From assembly GCF_018139145.2 (NCBI RefSeq), contig NC_059471.1, positions 208,711,494 to 208,775,493 on the forward strand: a DNA stretch of 64,000 nucleotides, read 5' to 3'. A model generated the notes under the pieces. The model made no database searches, was not told where the DNA came from, and worked only from the letters and a program-made list of their open reading frames with translations. The position numbers were made by a program, and so were the translations under genes. Of the stretch, positions 25,715 to 37,179 are shown in pieces. The stretch comes from Gymnogyps californianus (lineage: Eukaryota; Chordata; Aves; Accipitriformes; Cathartidae). Numbering within the stretch: the stretch's first letter is position 1; every line of letters starts with the position of its first letter.

Positions 25715-25724
25715 CCGTGCATGC
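25715..25724 (-). other. PCLO: Non-canonical GC splice donor of PCLO intron 1
   Basis: On the minus strand the exon/intron boundary reads CAAAG|GCATGCACGG. The exon-side bases (AAG) and +5 G fit a donor; +2 is C and +4 is T. No GT exists between here and about 25670. The phase (2) matches the exon 2 acceptor exactly, and the resulting MQR-HPELD junction aligns with mammalian MHRKQELD, so the boundary is set by homology, not by donor score. GC-AG introns are a known minor class of U2 introns. Confidence 0.75.
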
Positions 25725-25966
25725 CTTTGCATGGGAGGCGGCTCCGCGCCGGCGAGGTTCCCTCTGGGCAGCCCCTGCGCCCTTGACATGACAGCGGCGA
25801 TCTGCCTCCTCTCCTCCTCGCTCAGCTGGCTCAGGTCCGCCTCCACCCCGGCCGGGACCAGGCGCTGCAAGGGGGCCGCGGGGCCGCCGCCATCCCCGGC
25901 TGCCGCCGCCCCTTCGGGGAAGGCGCCCAGCCCTTCGCCTCCTTCCAGGCTCGCCTCGTTGCCCAT
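25725..25966 (-). CDS. PCLO: Piccolo exon 1, coding part (N-terminus)
   Basis: Encodes residues 1-80 and two bases of codon 81 of Piccolo, a very large scaffold of the presynaptic active zone that helps organise vesicle clusters and actin. The start is MGNEAS, followed by an Ala/Gly-rich stretch and the family-specific block DLSQLSEEERRQIAAVMSRA, which fixes identity with mammalian Piccolo. MGNEAS fits the N-myristoylation pattern MGxxxS, which the sister protein Bassoon shares. The ATG has a strong context (G at -3, G at +4) and is the first in-frame ATG in the GC-rich leader. The coding sequence ends ...ATG CAA AG; with the A that opens exon 2 this gives Arg, then HPELD, matching mammalian MHR-KQELD. 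The length, 242 nt, is phase 2. The donor is then GC rather than GT. The GCC runs just upstream of the ATG are low-complexity leader. Confidence 0.93.
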
Positions 25967-26270
25967 GGCCGCCGCCGCCGCGGCTCGCCGCTCGCCGCCT
26001 CTCCCCTCGGGCGCAGACCGGGCGGGGCGGGGGGCGGCTCGCCGGCGCGCAGCCCCGCTCCCCAGCGGGCGGAGCGGCGGGCGCTCACGGCTCCGCGGCC
26101 GCCACCACGGCCCCGCGCGGCGGCGGCGGCAGCGTCGGGGCCGGGCTCGCCGCCTGCCGCCGCGGCTGCCGGGGAAGTGCGGCGCCGCCAACCGCCCGCC
26201 GCGCCGGGCTCCGCCGCCCCGCGCAGCGCATGCGCCGGGCGGGCGGCTCCCCACCGCGCGCACCGCCGCC
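25967..26270 (-). other. PCLO: Probable 5' leader of PCLO exon 1
   Basis: About 300 bases of very GC-rich DNA lie between the start codon and a TTTAAA-type element. There is no in-frame ATG in this stretch. The PCLO frame stays open upstream to about 26263, but only because the stretch is GC-rich and stop-poor; its apparent first codon is GTG. The cap site cannot be placed from sequence alone; the limit given assumes initiation about 30 bases from the TTTAAA element. Confidence 0.5.
26226..26235. promoter_or_regulatory. Perfect palindromic NRF1-type site
   Basis: The ten bases GCGCATGCGC are a full palindromic match to the NRF1 core. The site lies about 260 bases upstream of the PCLO start codon, inside the CpG island. 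NRF1 is known to drive many synaptic and mitochondrial genes from CpG-island promoters; its use here is inference. Confidence 0.6.
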
Positions 26271-26293
26271 CCGCGCCCCGCCCCGCGCCCCGG

Positions 26294-26303
26294 CCTTTAA
26301 AGG
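26294..26303. promoter_or_regulatory. TTTAAA-containing palindrome, TATA-like
   Basis: CCTTTAAAGG is the only AT-rich hexamer in hundreds of bases of GC-rich promoter. It lies about 330 bases upstream of the PCLO start. It could act as a weak TATA element for minus-strand transcription, but as a palindrome it gives no direction. Confidence 0.35.
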
Positions 26304-26576
26304 CACCGCGCACGCCCCCAGCCCCCCCGCCGCCGCCGCCGCCGCGGTCGGTGCCGCCCGGACCGCTCCACGCACCCGCTGCCGGCGCGCCTTGAGAGAG
26401 CGGACGGGTCGTGGCCGCGGCGGGCTCTCGGCCAGCCCTCCTGGTGGGCGGCGGGGAGCCGGCGCCCAGCCCCGGGGGTGCTGCCTCCCGTTCTCCTCCT
26501 TCCCTGTGCCAATAAGGATATGCTCGCAAGCGGCCAAAGCTTGGCGGAGCCTAGCTCGCCCAAAGCACGCAGTAAG

Positions 26577-27960
26577 GGAGGCTGGAAGGCACATCTGGAG
26601 GACACCCATCCAAGCAACCCCCTCAGAGCAGAGCCAACGAGGTCAGGTTGCTCAGGGCTGTGTGCAGCTCGGGTTTGAATGTCTCTATGGATGGAAATTT
26701 CACAGCCTCTCTGGGCACCTACCCCAGTATTTGACCACCCTCGTGATGACTGGCACCAGTATGTCAATGTTGTTCCAGGACTGGTGAGCCCCAAACCGGA
26801 CACAGTACTCCTAATGCAGCCTCACAACTGCTGAATATATTGAGAAGAATCACCTCCTTTAACCTGCTGGCCGCACTTGAGGTAGCGCAGCCCAGCCTGC
26901 CGTTGGCATTCTTCATCACGATGGCACACTGCTGAAACCCGTTCACCTTCTCATCCACCAGGACTTTTTCTGCAAAGCTGCTTTTAGGCCAGCCTGTCCT
27001 GGTGCATGGAGTTATTCCTTCCCAGATACAGGACTCTGCACTTGCCTCTGTTCAACTTCGTGAGGTTCCTGCCAGCCCATCCTCCTGCCTGTCAGGGGCC
27101 CTGCAAGCAGCAGCCTTGCCTTTCAGTGTATCTACCGTCCTCCAAGCTGGCATCATTCACCGACCTGCTGAGGGTGTATTCCATGCCTTTGCCCACATCA
27201 TTAACAGAGACATTGAATATTATTAGTCAGAAAGGTACAACTAGTAACATGCCACCAGTTGGACTTGAAACAACTAACCACAACCCATTTAAGCCTGACA
27301 CTTCAGTCTATTTTTCACGCACTGTACAAGTCTCACTAATTTGGCTATAAGGGTATTATAGGTGATTGATTGTGCTGAAAGCCTGATGGAGTGTGATTTG
27401 CCTGGGGTAAACACATGCTGTCTGTTTCCTGTGACCTTCCTGTGCTTCATCTACTTGGACACGGCTTCCAGGAGGATTTGGTCTGTAACCTTCCCAGGAA
27501 GGGTACTAGCCACATTAGCCTAACTGCCTTGTAGTTCTTTTGTGGATCCCCTTTCTTGAAGACAGGTGCAGTGCTTGCCTTTTTCTGGTCATTAGGGAAC
27601 TTTCCCAAGGACCTTTTGAAGATGATAGCGTGACTTTGCAATAGCATCAGCCAGCTCCCTCAGCACCCTTTGATCCACCCCATCTAGTCCCATGAACTTC
27701 TGCATATCCAACTGGTTTAAGTGCTCTCTGTCTTACTCTACTACAGGTTATGCTTCACTCCCGCTCGCTCTGATACTCAGCTCAGGGACCTGGGAGACTA
27801 GAGGACAAACCTTACCCATAAAAGCTATGGCAAAGAGCCGCTAAGTACTTCGGCTTTTCTATGATGTCCTTTGCCACTGGTTTTCCTGCCTCATTGATCG
27901 GGTGCCAAATTTTTCCCAAATCCTTCGTAGAGATCTTACTAAATTGTAGCTGTATTTTGA
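26577..27960 (-). mobile_element. CR1 LINE, old 5'-truncated copy next to the PCLO promoter
   Basis: The left edge carries the CR1 3' region in reverse (gcacatctggaggac..gcagagccaacgaggtcaggttgc, ggttgctcagggctgtgtgc-like). Rightward, it reads backwards through the RT 3' half, with blocks equivalent to 'cagactcctaatgcagcctcac', 'tcttcatcacgatggcacac' and 'ctttcttgaagacaggtgca'. It is full of stops and indels, so it is dead. The 3' end lies about 300 bases upstream of the likely PCLO cap site and meets the CpG island. The right boundary is approximate. Confidence 0.85.
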
Positions 27961-30900
27961 ATATTCCAATGTGTCTGTTAAACAGCTAGATCTTCACAAA
28001 TATCAGTTGTTTTAGCTACAGGGATGTGAGAGCATTTGGTGCTTTTGCTTGTCTCCTTCTGTAGCACCATTACTATTTTTCTCCAGACACTGCTGTATGC
28101 AGATCAGCCCCACATAAGGATGCCATCCAAATATTTGTAGTACTCTTGTACTGTAACAATGAGAGATTATTTTTTCCAGTACTGGTTCACAATAAATGAT
28201 GAAACTAGTAGCAGTTGGGGGCTTCCTACTTTTCTCTCAAGTGTAAGTTACACATCAAAAGAACAGCTCAGCAGAGAACATGATAAAGCACAGAGGGAAA
28301 ATCCTCTAAATGGAGTAGCATGACGTGAGTGTAAGTAAGTGGGTGCCTATTCACACAGTGTTCTAGGTAAAGAGATCAGAGAGGCCTGTGGAAGAGGTGA
28401 CACACAACACAGTCACACCTGAACGAAGGTGGATTCATTTGGCATGTGAAGGAAATATACAAATTTCAGTTAAAGGTTTTAGAGGGAGGCAAATACGCAT
28501 CCCTATTCATTTAGCACAAGTGAACATCATGTACTTAGGTATGAATAGATGTGCAAAGTGCTGCTGCATGGAAGAAGACAAATGCACAATAAAGATGGTG
28601 AAAGAGGGAGTTAATCAGTGAAAGTATTTGGTTCTCTGATACATACTAATGTAAGCATTCCTATGCACTTAAATATACACATATACTTAAATATTCTGTG
28701 GAGGGTGGTATTCCTGTCCTTTAGCTGGGTAGTCTGGAAGTTTATAAAGTCCCCACATGCAATTTTTCTAAATAAACAAACCCCCTATGTTTCTTTATTC
28801 AAAGCCAAATAAGTAACTAGAGCTTTTGACTCAGACCTAGAAGTCATCTTATGTTTAAAAACAGATGGCATATGTCAGATACAGATGCAGACAAAACAAG
28901 TGAGATCAAAACACATTAAATTCACTCAATAAAACAATTAAAACTGGGGAAATAACAGTTCTGCTAGTGCTTACTGATCAAAACTATATACACTGTTCCT
29001 ATTTCACTGTTAACATGTCCTGAGATAGAAGACAGGAGGAAAGAGACATAACACCTAAGGAAGTAAGCTGAGCCCAAATGGAGGTGCAGGATGAGAAATG
29101 ACCTTTGGTGGGAAGTTCACCATTGGCTTCATTGGAGCCAAGGATGTCACCTTAAAATGATTACGATTTCAAATATGTTGGGGATTTTTGTGGAAACTAG
29201 CTCTTTTCACAGTTCTGACATTTACCTTTTCTTATGAAACAGCATGAAATCAATAGTTATCTGTCCCAGAAGTCCCACTGCAGGCCTGTTTTCCCTACAT
29301 CCCATCATTTCCACATCTTTCTCCCTATATACTTCACAGTCTGTCCAAAAGTGACACCAACTCTCTCATTTTGGTGTTACTGATGAAACTAATGAGGCAT
29401 AACATTCTGTTGTAGCAAGGAAAGAAGAGTTATCAGATGAATCGGCCTTTTTCTCAAAAGTCATAATGTCTAACTTGAAAGAAACAGCTTCGTGGTGTCA
29501 GGCTAAATACCCTTATTAAAAAAAAATTATTTTCTTAATCACTAGCACTGAAAAATATGATTAAAGGCCTTCAGAGATAAAACAGTCTTTTCAAAAGGGC
29601 ATGCAAATTAGAATTCTGTGTGTAAATTTAGAGGCAGAGATATAGAAGCAAGTTGCCTTCCCTTAGATAATAGGTAATATAAAAAGGATAATCATGAACA
29701 GAGGCAAATCCAACTACCCTTTGAGGGCTCACTTACAGTTTTTGTAGAATTTTCATTATATCTGTTTGAATCCAAAATAGATCAGCACAATCCACAAACA
29801 TTTATGTATTTTACAACATTAAGTCCATGTATAGTATTATTATCCCTGCAAAACAAAGGCACGGTATATTTGAAGTGATGTAACTTCATTCAGGCTAAGG
29901 ACTGCCCTATATCAGTAACGCAGTACTTTTTCATCTCGGCCTGACCAGTTTGGTATGCAAACTAGATGCATCAGATCTCCAAAGGAGCCAGTCCAAGTCA
30001 GAGCTGAGTAGGTAGAAGCAGCACAAGGACGCTAGTTCATCTTTTGCCAGTGCTGAATCTGATCTGGAGCAAGTGAATCTCAGTTAAGTGTGTATCTTCA
30101 GCTCTAAAATCAGTGCTTGAAGTTAATTTACTGATTAACAACACTGAAGACTTCCAATCTTCTCGTCAGTAGGCTACTCACTTGGTATAGATGTACTCTT
30201 TACGTTTTAAAGGGGAGAAAAAGCCCTTTAGTGCATAGAATTTGGAGAAGTAACACTAAGATCATCAGAAGAAAGGAATAAGAGGTCAGTAACACCTTGG
30301 CATGAGCTGGCAAAATGGGAGGCGAAGGAAAACTCTTGTATCTTAATAATATGCCTGGCATTATGCCCAGATAAAAGTGAAGGAGGAAGAAGGTGTGTTA
30401 ATCATTAACGATTAACAGAGGCTGTACTGATCAGTACCACAAAGGAAGGTAAAGTTAAAGAGGAGCTAGAATTTGCATAAACATATTTATAACACTTTAC
30501 ACATTAATGATTTCATATTCTAATTTGTACAAATGCCTACCTAAATGTTACAGTGCCCCTATCACGTTTACCTCCCCCATTTCAGAGATACAGAGACTGT
30601 GGAGGGTACTTTGAGTTCAAAAGACATGACTAAAATGCATCCAACAGTTCAGTCCATCTGCTACACAGAATGAGCAGTGCCTCTTAATGATAGCTCTTTC
30701 CAGACAGTTAAAACAATACATTAGATAAATATATTTAAATATATAAAAATAAAGGAAAATACAGAATACCGTAGTGCAGTCAGTTGCACAACTATGCTTG
30801 CTACCCTCTCCTACTCACCGTCTCAGAATACAAGTGAGCACACTGCACCAGAGATTAAACGGGGGAAACACACCAAAATCATGTTGAATCAATATACTGA

Positions 30901-32788
30901 ATGGAATTCATGCAATACAAAAAACCTGATTAAGTTTTTAAAGCCTGAAATAAAAGAGTATGAATCTGTTTTCTGGAAAAATGTTGTGCAACACCTAGGA
31001 AGTAATAATGTCAAATATGACATAAGTTATGTCTGTATAAGCACATAAGCCAAAAGCACATGATGTTTGTATCTGCACTTGTATGTGCCACTGGTGCACT
31101 AGTGTACTAGGCAGCTCACTGGTGCAGGTTATATGAAATACCTATTAAGGAGTGGAAACAAATGCATACACAGTCTGCACTAAATGGTGGTATGCTCTAA
31201 AACAAGAACACAAGAGAGTAAGACTTCTTCTCTCACAAGTACTAATTCTCTATCAAAACTACTCTTATCTACATAGCAAACAAAGTTTGGCTAAGGACTG
31301 CACAGCAAATGTTCTTCAAGATCATAATGAATCTCCAGTCTCACCTGACTTAATAGTCACCAAAACAACCAGTAAAGGATGATAACAAGGTACCTTGCAA
31401 AGCATTGTGTATTGCTCCTCTATTCAAATACATATTACTCTTCTCTCTCTACACAGAATTTTCTATTCCATCACTTTGTACATGCAGGTTGAGAAACCAT
31501 CGTAGTAGTGAGTTACCCTCTTCCAAAGATCCTGCAAAAACCACCTACTTAAGGAAAAAAAAAAAAGACTGAATATAGCATAAAAACTCCCAGGTAAGAG
31601 AAAACACCCTGGGCAGAATTATTTGCAGTATTCCAGAGTTCCTGAATGTCTGGTTTTTGGGATACCATGCACTCTGATACAATACTATTAATGTTACAGT
31701 ATCCTATTTATTATTAAACAAATCACTTTTGAACAGCCACTGCAGATATTTTAGCCTCACTATCATCAGTCCAATTGAAACAGGATTAGTACATGCACTT
31801 TATCCCACTGAATAGCCAGTGCATAGACACCTGTCTAAGTTATCCTAGCAATCTCACAACCAGATTTGCTTGCTTAAACAAAACAAGAAGGTCTGCCAAC
31901 TGCCTACAGCACAGCAATGCTGATATGCTCACAATATGGACTCCCACAGTATAGATTAGTCACAATGTTAAAAATCTCATGTTTATTTGCAGTCAGTGCT
32001 TCTAATACACAAATAGAGATTTGCATCTTAAACTGAAGAATGGGACAAAAAATCCCTTAATCTCAAAGCCTGTGTCCTAAACCACCTGCAACAACAGCAA
32101 TATGTAGTTTTGTCCTGTCGTTCTCCAGTTGCTTTCTCTAATTTGAGTTTATCCGCCAGCAGCAGTTAAGTACAACTAATAGTGGTACAGACATCATCAC
32201 AAAGAGCTCAATTTTTATTTGCTTGTATGGTGAAGCAGTCATAGCTGGGATTATTACAATTCAAGAGCAAAAGTAGTCGATTAGGAAGAACCTAGGGAAA
32301 GATTTGAACCATCACTAGCATCAAATTATGATAGATCACATTAGAATAAAGTAACTGTTCAGTTTATGTTCAGTTTATTCAATTGGGTTTGCATCAGTAA
32401 GCATAACAGTGAGATTCTCAGGATCATTCTCTTAGGATTGTTATTGGTAAGATAAGCGTGTTGAAAGTTTTAATTCCCCTAGCAGTTAGCTCTTTCATGC
32501 CCAGAACACAGCAGGTATTTAAACTGAAAACTTCATAGCCTAAACAGAGGAAAGTCTCGTTAGTGAAGCACTTATTTAGATTATATGTTCAGGTCCTGCC
32601 TGTGTCACAGAGCACAGGCTTTCACTTTAAATACAATCTTTTTGTTTGCTTGTTTGTTTTCCTTCTAAATTAGTTAATCCATGGGGGGGAGAGGGGAGTG
32701 GATGTTAAGATTCATTAGGACTATCAAAAATAGTTCTCTTATATTACATGGATCTTACTTAAAATAGGATTCTCGAGATGAAACCTGC
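27961..32788. other. Intergenic, unique AT-rich DNA
   Basis: No gene, RNA gene or recognised transposon was seen. Open frames are short and without recognisable similarity. It contains short A/T runs only. Confidence 0.6.
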
Positions 32789-33368
32789 TGTCGTGGTTTA
32801 ACCCCAGCTGGCAGCTAAGCACCACGCAGCCGCTCGCTCACTGCCCCCCACCCCTGGGATGGGGAGAGAATCAGGAAAAAAAACCTCGTGAGTTGAGATA
32901 AAGACAGTTTAATAGGACAGAAAGGAATGAAAAACAATGATAATAATAATAATAATATGACAATAGCAATACTAAAAGAATTAAACTATACAAAGCAAGT
33001 GGTGCACAATGCAATTGCTCACCACTCGTTGACCGATGCCCAGTTAGTTCCCGAGCCACGATCCCCCCTCCCAGTTAACTCCCCCCAGTTTATATACTGG
33101 GCATGATGTCATATGGTATGGAATAGCTCTTTGGCCAGTTTGGGTCAGCTGTCCTGATGGTGTCCCCTCCCAGCTTCTTGTGCCCCTCCAGCCTGCTTGC
33201 TGGCTGGGCACGAGAAGCTGAGAAATCCTTGACTTAGTCTAAACACTACTTAGCAACAACTGAAAACATCAGTGTGTTATCAACATTCTTTTCCTACTAA
33301 ATCCAAAACACAGCACTATACCAGCTACTAGGAAGAAAATTAACTCTGTCCTAGCCGAAACCAGGACA
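32789..33368 (-). mobile_element. Solo ERV LTR, 580 bp, TSD cctgc
   Basis: In the minus direction it starts TGTCCTGGTTTCGGCTAGGA and ends ...GGTTAAACCACGACA, i.e. TG...CA termini. It is flanked by perfect 5-bp duplications, CCTGC at 32784-32788 and 33369-33373. This arrangement is typical of an avian ERVL-type LTR left by recombination. Inside are a TATATA-like stretch near 33095 and a (TAA) run at 32939-32957. No internal retroviral genes are present. Perfect TSDs and clear termini suggest a fairly recent insertion. Confidence 0.9.
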
Positions 33369-33898
33369 CCTGCCTTACTGTAAGTTTCATATATAACTAA
33401 ATATTGGCCAAGGCCACCATTTCCAAGAATAAGAGATTAAAGTTAAGCACCTGAGTCCTTCTTTAGGAGTTCACATGTAGAATGATAAACAGGGATGCAG
33501 AGCACACAGTTCCAGTGGGCACTACCTGTTGCTTTCCATGTATTAAGTGATGCATTGTAGACCGTGTTAAATACACATTAACTAGGTTTTCTGGCATGAG
33601 CCACCAACTGGCTGTGTGGTAGAATTAAAGAGAAAAAAAGAAAAAGTTTATCTTTGACCTATAAAGTCCTTCTTAGAATGGGTTCTGGATACTGCTCATT
33701 TCACGTAAAATAAACAACAGCCTTTACCCCAGAAAGTATATCTATTCAGGACTAAGAAAGTTTACCCTTCTCTTCAGGTATGTAGTTAGAGGCTTTATAC
33801 TCTTGACACTAGAAATAGCTCCTAGCTCAGAAAGGAACATACAAAAGCGGAGCTACATCCCAAATGCCTTGATTTTCATTTTAGTCCAAAACCAATCT
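33369..33898. other. Short unique spacer between LTR and CR1
   Basis: About 530 bases without a recognised gene or repeat. Confidence 0.5.
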
Positions 33899-36251
33899 TA
33901 GAACGGGTGGGAAGGAACCTCTGGAGGTCACCTGGTCCAGCCCCTCTCTCAAAACAAGGCCAACGTAGATTAGGTTGCTCAGAGCAGCTTTCAGTCAAAT
34001 TGAGTAATCAGAAAATGATTTAGTATTTAGATAGAGATTTCAGTCTCTCTGGGCAACCTTACATCTAATCAGAACTTCTTTTGTTGCAACTTGCCTCAAT
34101 TACCTCTCATCCTTTCACTATGCACCTCAGGGATGAGTAAGGTTCTATTTTCTCTGTCTTCTCCCATTAGGAACTTGAAGATGGCAATAGGAGTCACCCT
34201 GAGCCTTCTCTTCATAAGGTTAAACAAAGGTCGCTCTCTCAGCCTCTCCTCATAGGTCAGGTGCTCCAGCCTCCTAACAGTCTAGACAACCCTCCACTGG
34301 ACTCGTTCCAGTTTGTCAATCTCTTTCTTATGCTGAGGAACCCAAACCTGGCCACAGCACTCCAGATGCAATATAACAAATGCTGAGTAGAAAGGAATAA
34401 TCAGTTCCCTCAATCTCTTGGCTACAATACAGCCCAATATACTGTTGACCATTTGAAATGCAGGACTTTGCAGAAATCCTTCCTGAATTTCATGAGATTC
34501 ATGTCGGCCCATTTCTCCAGCCTGACTAGGCCTCCTTGAATGTCAGCCCTGCCATAGAGTACATTGACTTCATCTGCTAGTTTGGTATCATGCACAAACT
34601 TGATGAGGGCCCATTCCTTCTCCTCCTCCAGATCACTGATGAACATATTAAACAGGGTAAGTCCCAGGACAGACCCCAGAAGAACTTCACTTGAGCTGAC
34701 CTCCAGACAGAGTACAAATCATTTCCCAGTATCCTCTGAACCCAGTGATCCAGACAGTTATTCATCAATCTACTGTTCCACCCATCTAAACTGCAAAGTC
34801 CCAACATTGATATAAGGATTCATAGGAGACCATGTTGAAAGCCTGGCTAAAATCAAGACTGAAGACCCCTACCACTGTTCTCCCCTCATCCACAGACTTA
34901 GTTTTTTTAATTATAAAAGGCAATCAACTTGGCCAAAGCATAATTTACCTTCTGTACATCTATACTGGATATTTCTATTCACCACCTTCTTCTTCATTTG
35001 CCCAGAAATGGTTTACAAGAGCATTCACTCCATGATTTTTCCAGGAACCAAGGTGAGGCTGACCTGCCCTTGGTTCACTGTTACCATTTTTGCCCTTTCT
35101 GAAGATGGCTGTGGCATTTTCCTTTCCCCAGTCATCAGGGAACTCCCCCAATCTCCACAACCTTTCAAGGACATCTGAGAGTGACCTCGCTATGACATTG
35201 GCCAAATGTCTCAGTACTCACAGATGCATCCCTTCTAGTCCTATGGATCTGTATATATTGAAATTACTCAGGAGATCACTGACTTGATCCTCTTCCAGTA
35301 TTTGGCTTACCTAACACCATCCCTACATACCCAAGCAATGTTTCTAAATTCCTCCTTCATAGCCTGCCCTCACTTCCACTTCTATAAATGTTCTTTTTGC
35401 ACTGGTCTCCAGTCAGGTCCTTGTTTAACCAAGATGGACTCCTGATATATCTATTCATTTTTGTGCGTACTGGGATGGATCATTCTTTTGTTTGGAGGAG
35501 ACTATCCTTAAAGATCTGATAAATCTCACGAGCTCCTTTGCCCTTCAATACTGCTTCCCACCAGATTATACTTCCCAGTTCTCTGAATAAGCTGAAGTCT
35601 ACTTTTTTGAAATTTGGGACCTGTGTTCTACTGCTTGCCTTCTTCACTCCCCTCAGGATCTTGAGCTCTGCAATTTCATGGTCACTACAGCCAAGCCTAT
35701 CATTGATTATCACATCCCCAAGGAGCTGTTCAGAGGTCATGAGTAGCACTGTCCAGGAGAACGTCACCTCTACTTGTCCCATACAGCATCTGTGTTATGA
35801 AGTTATACATGACATCCCCCAGAAACTTCTGAGATTGCCTGTGTCCTGCTGTACCGCCCTTTTGTCAGGTGTCAGGGAGGTTTAAGTCCCCTATGAGAAA
35901 TAGAGTCTGTAATATACAGACTTGTGTCAATTGTTTAAGAAAGGCTGTCCACTTCTTCACCCAGGTTCCGAGGGTCTGTAACACACTCCCACTACAATGT
36001 CACGCTTACTGGCCTCTCCTCTGATCCTGACCTGCAAGCTCTCAACTACACTGTTGCCCGTAACACAGAAGAGCTTCTCACATTCATGCTGCTCCTTTAC
36101 ATAGGCAGCAATCCCCTTTCTCTTCACCTCTACCTGTCTTTTCTTAAAGACTTTCTTTCCATCTATCTCAGCACACCAGGCATGTGAGTGACCCCACTAA
36201 ATCTCAGACATTCCTGTGATCTCATGAAACATGCATCTACTCCTACCCAAG
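33899..36251 (-). mobile_element. Long CR1 LINE copy (endonuclease to 3' end), degenerate
   Basis: The 3' tail is at the left (gggaaggaacctctggaggt, ggtccagcccctctctcaaa). Reading right to left, fragments of CR1 ORF2 appear in order. Endonuclease-end remnants near 35480-36180 include a GCSDHEIAELKILRG segment. RT remnants near 34975-35205 include VIARSLSDVLERLWRLGEFPDDW, and the RT C-terminal part lies near 34282-34512. Stops and frameshifts separate them, so it is inactive. The 5' end is cut at the start of an LTR at 36252. Confidence 0.9.
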
Positions 36252-37179
36252 TGTGTTGGGTTGGTGTGGCAGGGGTTTTGGTAGCGGAGGAGGGGCTACA
36301 GGGGTGGCTCCTGTGAGAAGCTGCTAGAAGCTTCCCTGGCTCCAACCCGGACCCACCTCTGGCCAAGGCCGAGCCCATCAGCGACGGTGGTTGCACCTCT
36401 GTGATAGCGTATTTAAGAAGGGGAGAAGACTGCTAAAAGGGAATAGGAGCTGCAGTGAAGGATGGAGTGGGATGTGTGAGAAACAACCATGCAGACACTG
36501 AGGTCAGTGAAGAAGGAGAGGGAGGAGGTGCGCTGGAGCAGACATTCCCCTGCAGCCTGTGGTGAAGACCATGGTGAGGCAGGCTGTCCCCCTGCAGCCC
36601 ATGGAGGTTAACGGTGGAGCAGAGATTCCCCTGCAGCCCGTTGAGGACCCCACGCCGGAGCAGGTGGCTGGGCCCAGAGAAGGCCATAACTCTGTGGGAA
36701 AGCCCACGCTGGAGCAGTTTGTGGAGGACTGCAGTGCGTGGAAAGGACTCGCGCTGGAGAAGTTCATGGAGGGCTGACCCCCACAGGAGGGACCCCACGC
36801 TGAAGCAGAGGAAGAGTGTGAGGAGTCCTCCCCCCGAGGAGGAAGGAGCGGCAGAAACAACGTGTGATGAACTGACCCAAACCCCCATTCCCACCCCCTT
36901 GCGCTGCTGTGGCGGGGGAGGTGGAGGAATCAGGAGCAAGGCTGAGCCCAGGAAGAAGGGAGGGGTGGGAGAAAGGCGTGTTTTTAAGATCTGGTTCTAT
37001 TTCTCATCATCCTACTCTGATTTGATTGGTAACAAATTAAATTGATTTCTTTTTTTCCCCAAGTCAAGTCTATTTTGCCTGTAACCATAATTGGCAAGTG
37101 ATCCCTCCCTGTCCTTGTCTCAACTCACGAGCCTTTTCATTGTATTTTCTCCTCCCCATCCCACTGGGGGGAGGGGGGG
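36252..37179 (+). mobile_element. Solo ERV LTR, family A copy 1, 3' end degraded
   Basis: It starts TGTGTTGGGTTGGTGTGGCA and shares with the copies at 44331 and 52768 the block ttttggtagcgg..gggctacagggg, a middle region of 45-bp modules, and the late block taacaaattaaattgattt, then gtgatccctccctgtcctt. Unlike those copies, the expected CCACCACA-type terminus is missing; similarity fades after the G-run at about 37165-37179. No matching TSD (5' flank ccaag) was found on the right. It sits at the 5' cut edge of a CR1. Confidence 0.8.

Larger units (their letters stand above)
19639..25724 (-). other. PCLO: PCLO intron 1 (6,086 bp)
   Basis: Bounded by the GC donor and a CTGCAG acceptor preceded by a short T-rich tract. 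Mostly unique AT-rich DNA. It holds the CpG-rich islet, a (CA) run at 25357-25376, a 16-base A run at 22771 and a degenerate tandem repeat at 20517-20668. No exon, RNA gene or recognised transposon was seen elsewhere in it. Confidence 0.85.
25540..26545. promoter_or_regulatory. CpG island covering the PCLO promoter and exon 1
   Basis: This block is dense in CpG and in GCC/CGG runs, unlike the AT-rich DNA on either side. It covers the start codon, the likely leader and several hundred bases upstream. It contains GC boxes (around 26275-26291), an NRF1-type palindrome and a CCG triplet run (about 26325-26345). This is the usual layout of a broadly unmethylated vertebrate promoter. It ends just before a CR1 fragment on its upstream side. 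Confidence 0.85.

Noticed and set aside
25967..26263. In-frame N-terminal extension of Piccolo by about 99 codons
   Set aside because: The frame is open only because the leader is GC-rich; its apparent first codon is GTG, there is no in-frame ATG, and the MGNEAS start matches the family.
25831..26803. Several long frames on both strands across the promoter island
   Set aside because: Low-complexity Arg/Ala/Pro/Gly translations of GC-rich promoter DNA.
34282..35782. Minus-strand frames resembling reverse transcriptase and endonuclease as possible host genes
   Set aside because: They are pieces of one degenerate CR1 ORF2 with stops and frameshifts.
36433..36939. 168-residue minus-strand frame as a novel gene
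   Set aside because: It lies wholly within an LTR and recurs, diverged, in two other copies; kept only as a finding about the LTR modules.
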